Assembly (NCBI GenBank): GCA_014529385.2
Contig: CM043963.1
Coordinates: 79,446,412 to 79,510,411 of the forward strand
Length of the DNA: 64,000 bases
Reading direction: 5' to 3'
Origin: Adiantum capillus-veneris
Lineage: Eukaryota; Streptophyta; Polypodiopsida; Polypodiales; Pteridaceae
Made by a program: the position numbers and the translations under genes. The stretch's first letter is position 1. Each line of letters opens with the position of its first letter. The notes beneath the pieces were generated by a model that saw nothing but the letters and a program-made list of their open reading frames with translations, did no database searches and had not been told where the DNA came from. Shown piece by piece: positions 54,172 through 64,000 of the stretch.

Positions 54172-54963
54172 CTCCTTCTCCCGCTACCCCCCCCTACTTC
54201 CACATCTCCTCCCGCTCCTACCCCGCAGCCGTCTCAGGGAGCAGGACCATCCTCGGCTGCTAGGAGATCTCTTGGCAACGCCTTTGCCTTGAGTCGCTTG
54301 GCAAGAGAGGGACGTCCTTTCTTGCGAACCCCCCTTCTGGTGCAGACGTCTCCCTTTGCAGCAGTTCCTCATGGACTGACGAGCTTCGACATTCGTCGTC
54401 GATGGGACTTCTTTGCCTACAACTTCAGATGTTTCTCGGCAACCCTTCACCAGCTTGAGGTAGCTTGCTTTAGAGTTCATGTACTATTCCTTGCAGCTAG
54501 AGGGGTAGAGGCCCTGGACTCAACGGTTGGCCTCTCTTTTCCCCTTTGTGGTAGGGACCAGCCTGAGTGGACTTTGGACTCAGTGTTAGAGTGGCTGCAG
54601 GCACAAGCCCTCCAGTTCTCTCACCACATGGGAGACCTAGGGGTTACAAACTTGGTTCAGACTCTGTGGCCGTTGGCCAAGTTCTCAGTGACACCTCTAG
54701 ACTCGACAGGATGTAAACACATTGTGGTACACTTCTTTGCTGGCACGCAGAGCCGGCCATGCTATGTACACATACAAGAGGACTCCTGGACACAGGAGGT
54801 TGCCCTGCGCACGGCTCGTTCTTCTTGGGCCTGGGCTAGACACTCTTTGCAGTCTCGCCTATCTCGGGGACGCTCGGATGCAGATTGTTCCCCATCCAAG
54901 CTAGCCTCGAAGATAGCACGGTTAGTTGTTGCTGCAGCATCAGTTCTCTCTCGCCCTCCATGA
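53109..54963 (+). pseudogene. LINE2 ORF1 (DUF4283, zinc knuckle, proline linker, C-terminal domain)
   Basis: 53109-53774 (221 residues) has the DUF4283 fold typical of plant L1 ORF1: IICKIIGTRPSKGEVRDLLQ, KILDVHFLGRGYYERDFETPEMA, LAIQVVRAHFLRWRHGFDP, LPISVCFLGLRREYL, then the CCHC knuckle CFICRQVGHLAKAC. The frame closes in TGA at 53772; a proline-rich linker in shifted frames contains a 43-C run (54127-54169). Beyond it, 54172-54963 is open for about 264 residues (SAARRSLGNAFALSRLARE, RRRWDFFAYNFRCFSA-like, WTLDSVLEWLQ) and stops next to the ORF2 start. It binds LINE RNA. I do not recognise the last domain. Confidence 0.75.
54127..54169. repeat. Poly-C run (43 C)
   Basis: Uninterrupted C run in the proline-coding linker of LINE2 ORF1; length may be unreliable in sequencing. 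Confidence 0.9.
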
Positions 54964-55440
54964 GGATCGTCTCATGGAACGTGCAGGGATTAGGTGGACC
55001 CTAGTTTCAACGCCAAAGGAGCCGATTATGTCAGGAGCTTCAGCGATGCCTTGTGGGAGGAGAGATTGATCTTCTTATGCTACAGGAGCATCATCTGTGT
55101 CAGAGCCGCATTAGACGATGTGGTCAGCTTTTGCGTGGTCGATATGAAACATTTTGGCCAGCTGCATTTGGACTTGGTGGTATCCAAGGAGGGGTATGTA
55201 TGGCTGTTGCGGACTGTTGGCAACAGGCCATTGTGGACAGAGGTATTGTTGTGCCAGGCAGGGCTCAGTGGATTACTATGCAGGTTCAGGGCTGCCTCTT
55301 GGGATTCTTGAACATCTATGCGCCCAATTAGGCGAGTGCACGTGCGGAGTTTTGGTCTCACAATGTAGAATCTCTGCCGCATGCAGAGCAATGGTGCATT
55401 GGGGGAGACTTCAACATGCTGGAGAACCCCTCTGACAAGA
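54962..55440 (+). pseudogene. LINE2 ORF2 endonuclease, 5' part
   Basis: ATG at 54961 overlaps the ORF1 stop: MRIVSWNVQGLGGP with the first catalytic Asn, then after a shift LLMLQEHHLC (the E motif), YAPN (TWQ/YAPN block at about 55320, followed by a stop) and WCIGGDFNMLENPSDKIGG (the GDFN block). This is the AP-endonuclease of plant L1 elements. At about 55440 the plus-strand homology ends and minus-strand ORF2 sequence begins. Confidence 0.75.
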
Positions 55441-56147
55441 TTGGAGGTAGCAATGCTGGGCTCCTTCCTTGGAAGCAGTCCTCTGACAACAAACTTCCCA
55501 AGAAGGTCCTCTGACTCTGGAGCAACTGACCCGTCAGGCCTCCTCAACTGGCTGACATTGGCGTGGGCATGCTAGGGTCCCACTGTCTCAAAGAACACCC
55601 CGCTCACTCTATCACCCACCTGGGTCCACTGAGATGCGTGTCGATGGAAAGCAAACTCATGACGCCTCTCCTCTATGCTGGCAAGCTCCTGGCGAGCTTG
55701 CTGCAACTGCTTCTCGAACCATGGACTGTCTGGGTGCTGCTCCTACGTCCTCTGCAAGGACGCAACACACCGTCGGAGACGCTGCTGCTCCTCTCTCGCT
55801 GCAGCCAGGCAAGCCGTAGACTCCTAAAGAAAGAACCGACTAAGCTGAGCAAGTCCAAAGGCCACTCTGTTAGTAGGGGACTCCTGCGTGTCCAAGCCTC
55901 TGTCCAAAGAGCCACCACTTGCTCTCTAAGCTCAGAGTCCAGCAAGATCCTCTCAGGGATGCGTACCATCGTGCTCCCCCTCCTCTATCTATCTGTCATT
56001 GTGAGGATTATTGATGCATGATCCGAAAAAGACGTTATAGCCAGAATGCAAACTGTCCCACCCAAGTCACAGATGTGGTCACTAGCGTAGAAACGATCTA
56101 TCTGAGATAGATTCACTCCTGCCACTCTGCAGTCCGAACGAGAGAAG
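55440..56147 (-). pseudogene. LINE2 ORF2 segment in inverted orientation
   Basis: Read on minus: RIPERILLDSELREQVVALWTEAW, then after a shift residues like NRVAFGLAQLSRFF and LRLAWLQREEQQRLRR, PDSPWFEKQLQQARQELASIEERRHEFAFHRHA, WTQVGDRVSGVFFETVGP, SQLRRPDGSVAPESEDLLGKF. The order (basic helix, GDR, FF, D-G-S) is the linker between endonuclease and RT in plant LINEs. It should follow the endonuclease on plus but lies on minus, so this part is inverted. Confidence 0.65.
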
Positions 56148-56311
56148 TATGAGAACCCTAGGAGCTAGTGCCTTGGATCCTCCACCCAACCGCCCATACT
56201 TATAGGCTCTTAGCCCTAGGATCCCCTGTCCACACTGCTAGCTGGCCCGTGGCCGGGATCCGTGACCCCCCTTTAGGGTAGGGCCCTGCCCGTAGGACCC
56301 GTGTCCTGACG
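56148..56311 (-). repeat. NA2 3' LTR
   Basis: TATGAGAACCCTAGG to GTGTCCTGACG; the other copy ends GACA, so the final CA has mutated to CG. Confidence 0.88.
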
Positions 56312-56331
56312 TTACTTCCCCCTTTGGAAGA
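56312..56331 (-). other. NA2 polypurine tract
   Basis: TTACTTCCCCCTTTGGAAG beside the LTR; on minus it has AAAGGGGGAAG. Confidence 0.75.
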
Positions 56332-58058
56332 GTTTTCGTCCTCGAAAACACAAGTGATGGTAGCTTCATAAGAACACTAATGTTTTCCACCGTGGCATCC
56401 CTCATGGATCCAACGGTTTGTTGAATCGGAACACGGTTCATTGGGAGGTTCAATGAAATCAAGAATAACATCTTGATTTTCCACATTGTTGTCCATGTAC
56501 AACCGTCTTGGTTAACCGACCCGTAACCAACATAATGTGAAGACTCCATTTAAAAACTCACTTGAGTATGTTAAACGAGTTATCATAACGAAGAGGTGTC
56601 TAAATGTATACCCAAGTTTCAGACTTTCTAGAGGTACGTGAATGTGCAATATAACCTCGGCTCATCTTTCCATGAAAGTACTATGCTGACATATTCATCA
56701 GCAGCAACCAAGTCCTTGACTTGCTATGGTTTCTTGCCAGTAGCCAACCATATCAAAACTAATGATTAACGTTGATAACTTGAGAATAACAGGCAGAGAC
56801 TAAAAGTAGCCGTAACATGCCTTTCATCATATGAAGCAAACTCCAAACTAGAAAGGTAATCGATCCAGTTGTTTCACTTCTTGCTAACGTATGCACTTAG
56901 CATATCCTTTAGTGTGATTTAACGTATGCACTTTGCATATCATTTCGTACTAAATAGAACGCTTGTAAACTGCCCATCCTACACAAGATGAGTAGCAGAA
57001 GTAAGAGTGAGGTGCTTTCCCCCAACCACTTACAGATAGTCGCCCACGACTGACGACAAACTATGACTCAATCATCCAGCCATATACTCAATATGGAATG
57101 GAGACAACCAACTAGATTGAAAGCAGATTGGAGTTTCAAGCATCCAATCACAAACACCCAGACTTAGCCATCACCTTGTGTGGCAGGGTGTAAACTCATA
57201 TTAAATCTGCAAGAGAAATTGCACTGACTGTGCAAAAAATTGCAGAAAGAATAAGGTCCATGAATTTGCATGCTGCTCCGAATAAATCTGTGTTAAAACA
57301 CTAGAGCCCATAACACCTAGTGTGCATGCATTTAACACAAACATATCCGAACCACAAATCCATGACGAGACTTTCCACTAAACTTACGTGAAAATCTTGC
57401 AACAAAAGTTGAACCATAATAGAATGTGACAACCAAGTCACACCTAGGTAACAACCATGAGACATTCTCATGTAATAGCATACTTAGCTATATGTAGAAA
57501 CGACCCTCCGTTAAGGTGGTTTCACAACACTTGTAATCGTACCAAACTTGTACTTAGTACCCGACAATTTCTGGCCAATGAAATTGCTCCTGATACTGTG
57601 TGCGTAAAATGGTCGAACCAATGGATGCGACCAGCACCTAGGGACTTCGTCGCGGCGCATTGGTAAAAAGTTGGCGCCAGTGTCAGTCCAAGAGACTCAT
57701 ATTCTCCACATGTGGAATATGTCTCAAACAAGGATATCAAGAAAAGCGACATCCCTCAAGTACGAGTGTGTGGAGGTAGCTGCAAACACTCCGCGACAAG
57801 AGTGAGAGGGACCCTCATTATCATGCTCCACACTGGCTAAACTGAACTCCTCGAGTTCCTAGACCATGTTGTGTCCCATGTGACAACATGTGCCAAATCG
57901 AACCCTACAACTGGGTTCGTAACAGCATAAGGTATAGTGGACGCTACGGTCCAAAATACTCCGTTCCAACATGCCCTTGGCATGGCTATGAAACATTCAA
58001 GCCTATGTATACGACTTGTAGTGGAAACCGTGGGTGTTGCCTGCGCAATCCGACCCGT
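56332..58058. other. NA2 interior, 3' part: no coding sequence seen
   Basis: No protein motif. A short repeat AACGTATGCACTT(A/T)GCATATC occurs at about 56887 and 56924. Confidence 0.5.
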
Positions 58059-58474
58059 TGGTTAACATCTACGTAGTCAAACCTCATGGTAAGACCCTTT
58101 GTAGAAACTGCTCAACTAGCAGGCAACGGTAACCAACATAGTTAACCGTGTACATAATGATTGGAATCAACTTGAAAAGTTGAATTCGTCCGCTACTGTG
58201 TGGTAGATTGCGGAAATCTTTCCTTGAAAGTTTAACTAGGAGAGATCAAACTATGATCCTCAATGGTGGTTAACATCTACGTAGTCAAACCTCATGGTAA
58301 GACCCTTTGTAGAAACTGCTCAACTAGCAGGCAACGGTAACCAACATAGTTAACCGTGTACATAATGATTGGAATCAACTTGAAAAGTTGAATTCGTCCG
58401 CTACTGTGTGGTAGATTGCGGAAATCTTTCCTTGAAAGTTTAACTAGGAGAGATCAAACTGTGATCCTCAATGC
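58059..58474 (-). repeat. 208-bp tandem duplication in NA2
   Basis: The unit from TGGTTAACATCTACG to GATCCTCAATG occurs twice in a row (58059-58266 and 58267-58474). By eye the copies differ at one base (CTATGATC versus CTGTGATC), so this is a very recent event or a conserved tandem unit. Confidence 0.92.
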
Positions 58475-61226
58475 CTATGGGGTGATTTAGTAGTCACCCT
58501 CCGGGTCGTGCCCCAGACAATATGTCCATAGACACTCTGTAGTGCTATAGAGAGAGCAGGGAATCCACACAAGTGAACTGCCTAGCTCTGGTGGACAGCC
58601 ATGCTGTCGCAACTGATTGCTGCATCCATACTTCCTTGTAGAGATCAGCGGATGTGATTTGAAGATTATCAAAAACTCAACTTGAGTGTCGTAATGACAA
58701 GACTCTTGCTTGCCCATTAACATTGATGTGTACTTCCTTGGGTGAATCAGTTTGATCATGAAAACAATCACCCGAAGAATGCCAATAGTTGGGTCGTACC
58801 CTTGGCCTAAAAATGGCTCTTAGCCTGTGTGGCTCATAGCCCTTATGCACATTAGTGTTCAATGGACGGACCGATGAAGACTAATTTGAGTAGCATCTTA
58901 GCCACGTGCTAGCTGAGAGTTAGAGCACCGTGGCTCAGGCTAACTCACGAGCAAAACATGTATCAAAAGCTTCTTAGAAGATTTTCATTATTCCCTTAAA
59001 GAGAGAGAAAGAGAGAGAAGAAGAGCATGCTGGGTTGAGGAACTTTCCTTGAACGACTATGACGTGGATAGTTGATTGCCATGCGCGTGTGCATCTTATG
59101 CTTAACGTGCATGCAACGATTTTCTTCTATGACTCTCTCATCTAGAGAGGTAACAGGAAAACACAAACAAGTCACAAACTGACCCACCTACCATGTATGT
59201 GGTTGTGACGACCCAAAAATCATGGTAAACAATCCAAAACTTAGCTTGTCCTTGACAAAGTATCTGGTCTTATAGCGAAAGCGTTTTTCATGAGGCGGTA
59301 GAATTGCCAAAGCACTTTGCTTTGCACAATGACAGTAATTGCCAAGTAAAATGTAAACATGGAAAAAATAAGAAAAACTTAAACTTGGCTAACCTGGTAG
59401 TTGTTGCTGCAACCAGTTGGCAAAGCTCGCATAAAGGTGGCTCATAGCCAAATCTACCGTGCGAGAGAGAGTTGTCGCATATGTATATTCTCCCTCTTGT
59501 ATCATATACATCCGTCGTATTCGGAATAAAAGAATCTGCAAACATTTTGCCAAATCCTTCCCAAGTTTGTATGCTCATAGCATATGCCAAACGTGGTGAT
59601 TCATTATGCAAGATGCATAAATAGAAGCCTTGCTTCACTTAAATCAAGTAGTGCTAATAGCCAACTGATGTGGCTGCAAATAGTATGACGAAAAGAATCG
59701 ACCTTGTCGAGCAATTTCAAGTAAAATTAACCAGTATTGTGTGACAAGCATCCTATGTTGGCTTGTAGAAACTATGACAAGGAGTCAGCCATGCCGAGCA
59801 ACGTGCTGCCCTCAACAAATCCAGAAATAGGCCATGCCTGTCACCTTGATATGCTGAAAAACTGGCCCTTGGCCCTGCCTTTAAGCAAAAAGTAACCTGT
59901 GATGAGCGTGCTCCATGTCGGCACAAGGGAGAAGCCATGCTTCATATAACTATGTCTAGCCTCTTTGCCAATAAATGCTATTAGCAACCGATGACATAGC
60001 AAAAAGAGTCGACCTTGTCAAGCATGCATAAAAAATTGACCGTGTCGAATAATAAACGTAATGGAAAAATAGTAAAACACGTGCATGAATGATAGCCGTG
60101 ATTATTCATTCCATTGAATACGAGAGTTACGCAGCACATGTGGAATAAGTACTCGACTTCATGCTGTCAAGGGCCTTGCCCAATTCGCAACCAATTTGGA
60201 ATCTTGTGAGCAACTTTAATGCTCAAGTGGTGTTACACAAACCGTGCGTCGGCCCTGCCGAGGTCTGTGCACCTTGAACAAGAGTGTTGTCGTAGAATCA
60301 TTCAAGCCTTGCTTGATAAATTCTACCTATCTCTTGGCGGCAACCATTGCACCAATCGGAATTCACAAAACCAAACAAAGTACAAATGATTGTATAAAGA
60401 CTGCAAAAAGTAATGCCGAAACATAAACAAAAATACCTGGAATCATGGCGAAAATCCATGAAGACATCATAGCCCTTGAAAGATCCTGATCTTAGTTGGC
60501 CACGCCGAACATTTTGACTGCCATCCTCAAGCCTCGCTCGCATTGCTTTTGCTTGTAAAGTGGTTCACCGCTTTCCACAAGCATAATCCTTATTTAAGGT
60601 GCAATCGTAACTGATTCGATGATGAAAACTCCCTTGAAAAGCTCGAGCTCGATCCCGTGAATCGTCGTACCTACATATCCGTTTGCCGACATGGTTGTAC
60701 CATGTTGGTTCCGTCGCTTACTAAACAATCGGCGGTTTGGAGTTTGCTTCAGTGGAAAAAACACCAAAATTTTCTGTCCCTGCAAAACTAGGGCATGGCC
60801 TTGGTTGCATGCCAAGCATGCCATGCCGCATGGTTGCATGCCTTGACATGCAATCCACAAAAGCCGCGGGTCCCTGCCCCTATCAAGAGGGGGTGCCCTA
60901 ATTTAGGGTGCCCACTAAATTCCAATTATGAAGAAACTCCATGGCAACGACTTGCTGCAGAGCAGCGTGATGAAGAAGGAACAGCGCATGGCGCTGTGTT
61001 GCTTTTTGTGAAGCGTCGCAGGGTCGAGAATTTCTCCCCTCACAGCTGCGATCCCATCGAAGTTATTTGTGCACGATTTCGACCAGGTCGAGACTTGGTT
61101 TTCTCCCGCTCCAAGAGCCCCTGCACACGGCCGCTGTGTTCGGCTTCTTCACCTTGTTTAGCGGCCCTGCACACCCGGTCCTCGACCTCGTTCCCAAGCT
61201 CGCATGATGGTTGGGCCTAAGAGAAA

Positions 61227-61229
<3 letters not shown>
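58475..61229. other. NA2 interior, 5' part: no coding sequence seen
   Basis: About 2.75 kb with only short frames of no recognisable family. Degenerate phrases on TTGTCGAGCA and CAAGTAGTGCTAATAGCCAACTGATG recur near 59643-59720 and 59966-60050 (ATTAGCAACCGATGACATAG, CGACCTTGTCAAGCA), an old internal repeat of about 320 bp spacing. Confidence 0.45.

Positions 61230-61308
<79 letters not shown>
61230..61308. repeat. (GA)n microsatellite in NA2 leader
   Basis: About 39 GA units, 70 bp from the primer site in the element's untranslated leader. Confidence 0.97.
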
Positions 61309-61309
<1 letters not shown>

Positions 61310-61380
61310 AAGCAAGCATGCAAGGCTTCCTTCTCCTTCGCAAGGCTTCCTCCTCCTCCATAGCTTCTCCCTCCCCCGTA

Positions 61381-61392
61381 GCTCTGATACCA
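61381..61392 (-). other. NA2 primer binding site
   Basis: GCTCTGATACCA, perfect initiator-Met tRNA 3' end, one base from the LTR. Confidence 0.88.
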
Positions 61393-61393
61393 A

Positions 61394-61572
61394 TATGAGA
61401 ACCCTAGGAGCTAGTGCCTTGGATCCTCCACCCAGCCGCCCATACTTATAGGCTCTTAGCCCTAGGATCCCCTGTCCACACTGCTAGCTTGGACACTGCT
61501 AGCTGGCCCGTGGCCAGGGTCCGTGACCCCCCTTTAGGGTAGGGCCCTGCCCGTAGGACCCGTGTCCTGACA
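61394..61572 (-). repeat. NA2 5' LTR
   Basis: Partner of 56148-56311, with about 16 extra bp (a local duplication of CTGCTAGCTTGGACA near 61482-61500). Confidence 0.9.
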
Positions 61573-63241
61573 AGAAGGCCAGGCTGTATGGGGGCCTCAC
61601 AAAGCCAGAGTGTTGCCAAACATCTGAAACCCTCAAAGTCATACATAGCCTCTCCCAAGCTGCCAACTTAGCTAGAAGAAGTTTTTGCTTCATCATTAGA
61701 GCTAGAATGCCTCGGGCTGGAGGCCCTTGGAGACCTTCCACCGAATGGATTTTCACAGAGATGCGCAGAGTTGGCCTGAGCAGGAGACTGGAGGACCATT
61801 TTGTTGTGAGCCTGCTGCGTTCCTTGGAGGAGCTACGGAGAGGCCTAGAGCAACACCAACCTACTTGCACGGAGGAGCGCCTGAGACAGCTCCTTGTTTG
61901 GAACCCCATGGTCAACACTCAGAGAGGCTACTTGGTTGGTAGTAGGCCTCATGCTTCTTGGTGTCCCATGGCAGAGGATCCAGCACGCACTTTAGGTGAC
62001 TGGCTACATTTCTCAGGTTTGTCGGAGGAGCTTCAGAGCATCCAGCTACAGGGCATGAGAGGGGTGTAGAGCATGTGTCAAGACATCACAGAGGCAGTAC
62101 CAGCTAAGTGGCTTACACCTCTCGAGTCAGCAGCGCCTAGATGGATGGGGGCCTTCATGCAACTAAAGGTCCTCATCGCAATTCGGGCTTGCTCAGAGAC
62201 TGTGCTCTCCATGTTTTTCGAGCTATAGGGCGAGGGTCAATTACACAGAGTCTCAGTAGAGGCCCTAATGGTTACAATGTTGTTTTCAGAGGATCCGAGT
62301 TGTGGGAATTTGTGGGAGGACTTGTGTCATAGATCCTGACCTAGCATCTCTTGAGACACGCCACTGGAGACTGTGGGCTTGGGAGAGCTATTCACTAGCA
62401 CGAGTGCAATGGGATCCTAGAGAGTGGTTTTGGAGAGACCTTTTCTCCTCAGTCGACCATCTAGGTGTCCCTTTCTTTCAGAGAGGCTCGTCCTGCTGCA
62501 GCACCTCATTGGCAGGAGGAGGGTCTCACAACTGAGTTCTGGTCAGCTTTTTGGGCCAGGAGGTGGGACGCCAGACAGCCGCGACGAGTCGCGTTGTTCC
62601 AGTGGCTGGTTGCACATAGAGCTACAGTAGTGGGGAGCTGACTTGTACATAGTGGCCTCTCGGCAACATGTGCAACTTGTGACCATCCTTTGGAGGGTCA
62701 GCGTCACTGTCTTTGGGACTGCCCTATGGCACAGCAGGTTTGGCTTTTGGTCCTTCGGCTGATGCCAGCTCTTATCACAGCACAGCAGTACACTTGGGGG
62801 GCAGTTGCTTGGTCCACTCTCACGGGCCCTGCATTACAGTTTGACCTATCCTCCACCAGCAGGATGATAGTGATACAGGGGAGTCGACCTACACTCCAGC
62901 CTGCTGCGGAGCTTACTCCACAGGAGTGGTGCAGTAAGAGAGGTGTGTTGGGAGCTCGTTTGTGGCCTGACACTCTGGTTCATCTGACGAGCCAATTGCT
63001 TCCGCATCTTTGAGGCTCGCCTTGTGCCACCAGCGGAGACAGTTTGAGATTTTTGGCTAGAGCTGATTCATACTCTCAAGGGACAATTCGAGAGACTTCA
63101 GGGCAACTCCGACCACATGCAGGAGCGTAGAGAGGCATTCCTTCGATTCTGGCGACCTGGGCCTTTCTTCACCATGGTCCAGGGTGTGCTCAGATGGCAC
63201 TACCGTCCACCTGTGTGGCTTTTCCCTCCTCCCATCTCCTA
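61573..63241 (+). pseudogene. LINE2 ORF2 C-terminal region with zf-RVT
   Basis: Broken frames. 61707-62069 gives PRAGGPWRPSTEWIFTEMRR and ARTLGDWLHFSGL, similar in style to LINE C-terminal segments but not assignable with certainty. About 62545-62850 gives VALFQWLVAHRATVVGSWL and, in other frames, CATCDHPLEGQRHCLWDC and AQQVWLLVLRLM, which is the zf-RVT zinc-binding domain (C, C, H, C) found after RT in plant LINEs. Near 63060-63240 LKGQFERLQGNSDHMQERRE and FLRFWRPGPFF form the end. RT palm motifs are absent. Confidence 0.68.
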
Positions 63242-63388
63242 ATTTAGCCTCATTGTACATATGTTGTTTTTTCATTGGAAGAATCTCCCCTTATGATTGT
63301 TGTAGCCCTCTCTAGTAGAGGTGGTTGTAGCCCTATGGGCAGTTTCATTAACTAATAGAAGGATCTTTTCTCGGGGGAAAAAAAAACA
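63242..63388 (+). other. LINE2 3' UTR and short A tail
   Basis: Runs through TTGTAGCCCT repeated twice and CTAATAGAAGGATC to a run of nine A at 63379-63387, as at LINE 3' ends. Confidence 0.6.
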
Positions 63389-63865
63389 TGATATGATCAC
63401 TAACTCATTGAAGTTTATGGGAAAAATTATGATATGTTCTAGAAAAAACCTTAGCCGTTAGTATGCAATTGTGCAAAAAATTGCTATTTTGAGGAAAATG
63501 CTATAGTATATCAACTCTGGAGGCTTAACATGACCAAATAGCAAGAAATTTTCAAAGTTGCTCAGTAGTGGTATCTTAACTTCAAGCACAAGAAAGCATT
63601 TTTCAAAAAGAATGAATCTCGTATGAGTTTAGAGGGTTTTTTCAAAGCCCTAAAAGGACACTTTTTATGTCCTACTAGGTTACCTAGTATTAAAACTAGG
63701 TCAACCAACCTCATAAAAAATCCCATGATTTTTAATATGCCACTTATTAATGAGTTAATAAACTCACTTATAAGAGGTGCTTCACATGCAGGTAAATACC
63801 TAGGCTGGGTACTAATGCAATTGTATGGGAACTCCACAATGCCTACACATAACAGACACTCGTTG
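63389..63865. other. AT-rich, no gene recognised
   Basis: About 480 bp of AT-rich sequence with no sustained coding signal. Confidence 0.45.
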
Positions 63866-63869
63866 TGCT

Positions 63870-64000
63870 CATGTGCAATCAGACGGTATGCAACTAATCT
63901 ATAGTGTTTGGGCATGCGTGTCCAACATACAAGCTTACAACGGTGCCAGAACACTTCCTAGGCTTATCCTCAACCCTAGGAGCAGGAGTTAGCTTGTCCA
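63870..64000 (-). repeat. LTR end of the NA1/Gypsy-A type, running off the window
   Basis: GGGCATGCGTGTCCAACA, GTGCCAGAACACTTC and TAGCTTGTCCA follow in the same order as in NA1 LTRs (45848-45950: GGGCATGCACGGTCTGCG, GTGCCAGAACACTTC, TAGCTTGTCCAC). Divergent; the rest would lie to the right. Confidence 0.55.

Larger units (their letters stand above)
56148..61572 (-). mobile_element. NA2: non-autonomous LTR element (5.4 kb, no gag-pol)
   Basis: Short LTRs at 56148-56311 (164 bp) and 61394-61572 (179 bp), AGAAG duplicated at 56143-56147 and 61573-61577, initiator-Met primer site at 61381-61392 and a polypurine tract at 56312-56331. The 5.07-kb interior has only short frames and no gag, protease, RT or integrase motif. 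It resembles a LARD-type derivative but with TRIM-size LTRs. It sits inside LINE2. Interior landmarks: a 208-bp tandem duplication (58059-58474) and a GA tract (61230-61308). Confidence 0.88.
53109..63388 (+). mobile_element. LINE2: DUF4283-type LINE, rearranged and interrupted
   Basis: ORF1 (53109 to about 54960) and the start of ORF2 endonuclease (54962 to about 55440) lie on plus. About 55440-56147 is an ORF2 spacer segment on minus. After NA2, 61573-63241 on plus is the ORF2 C-terminal end with a zf-RVT finger, and 63242-63388 is a 3' UTR ending in nine A. The RT core is missing. Target duplication not identified. Confidence 0.75.

Noticed and set aside
53866-54292. Poly-glycine or poly-proline open frames around the C run
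   Set aside because: Produced by the 43-C homopolymer and CT-rich linker of LINE2 ORF1, not separate genes.
55563-56021. Plus-strand 152-residue ORF as a novel gene
   Set aside because: The opposite strand carries the LINE2 ORF2 linker, which explains the open frame.

Overview
The window is nuclear DNA from a eukaryote, most likely a land plant. Initiator-Met-tRNA primer sites, chromodomain Ty3/gypsy elements, single-ORF Ty1/copia elements and a DUF4283/zinc-knuckle LINE all point that way. The genome is probably large and transposon-rich. An L1-type ORF1 with an RRM-like core, uncommon in flowering-plant LINEs, makes a non-angiosperm (fern, lycophyte, bryophyte or gymnosperm) plausible, but the lineage cannot be fixed from this sequence. 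I see no host gene, rRNA, tRNA or CRISPR array. Almost everything recognisable is retrotransposon, and coordinates below are of elements stacked inside one another.

Layout. 1-2349: a minus-strand non-autonomous LTR element cut by the window edge (NA0). 2855-3455: a solo LTR with a perfect 5-bp target duplication (TAGCC). 4590-33236: a nest at least four to five deep. The outer layer is a plus-strand gypsy element (Gypsy-A: RT/RNase H at 4590-6113, integrase/chromodomain at about 30215-31880, 3' LTR 31894-33236). Inside it lies Copia-A (6506-29836, duplication CAAAA). Copia-A is split by an 18.1-kb composite (9290-27422, duplication TACGC) that carries three LTRs of a minus-strand gypsy (Gypsy-B) plus fragments of other elements. 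The middle Gypsy-B LTR holds a young, nearly intact Copia-B (14912-20212, duplication TCTCT).

33237-37560: about 4.3 kb with no coding signal, holding microsatellites and a degenerate tandem repeat. 37560-52723: minus-strand Gypsy-C. Its gag is interrupted by a 0.8-kb retroposon (39928-40724) and by a 4.6-kb non-autonomous LTR element NA1 (41414-45980, duplication TTTCT). Its 5' LTR is interrupted by a plus-strand L1-like LINE1 (about 46999-52405). 53109-63388: a second LINE (LINE2) of the DUF4283 type, with an internal inversion and no recognisable RT core, interrupted by a 5.4-kb non-autonomous LTR element NA2 (56148-61572, duplication AGAAG). The last 130 bases look like the start of another LTR of the Gypsy-A/NA1 kind.

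How the parts work together. The autonomous families encode the usual gag, protease, integrase, reverse transcriptase and RNase H. The non-autonomous elements NA0, NA1 and NA2 keep LTRs, primer site and polypurine tract but no polymerase, and must have moved with enzymes supplied in trans. NA1 has LTRs related to those of Gypsy-A, its most likely helper. Several gypsy LTR families share a short conserved block and embedded GA/CT repeats. Apart from Copia-B the coding copies carry stops and frameshifts, so the region is a transposon graveyard with one recent arrival.
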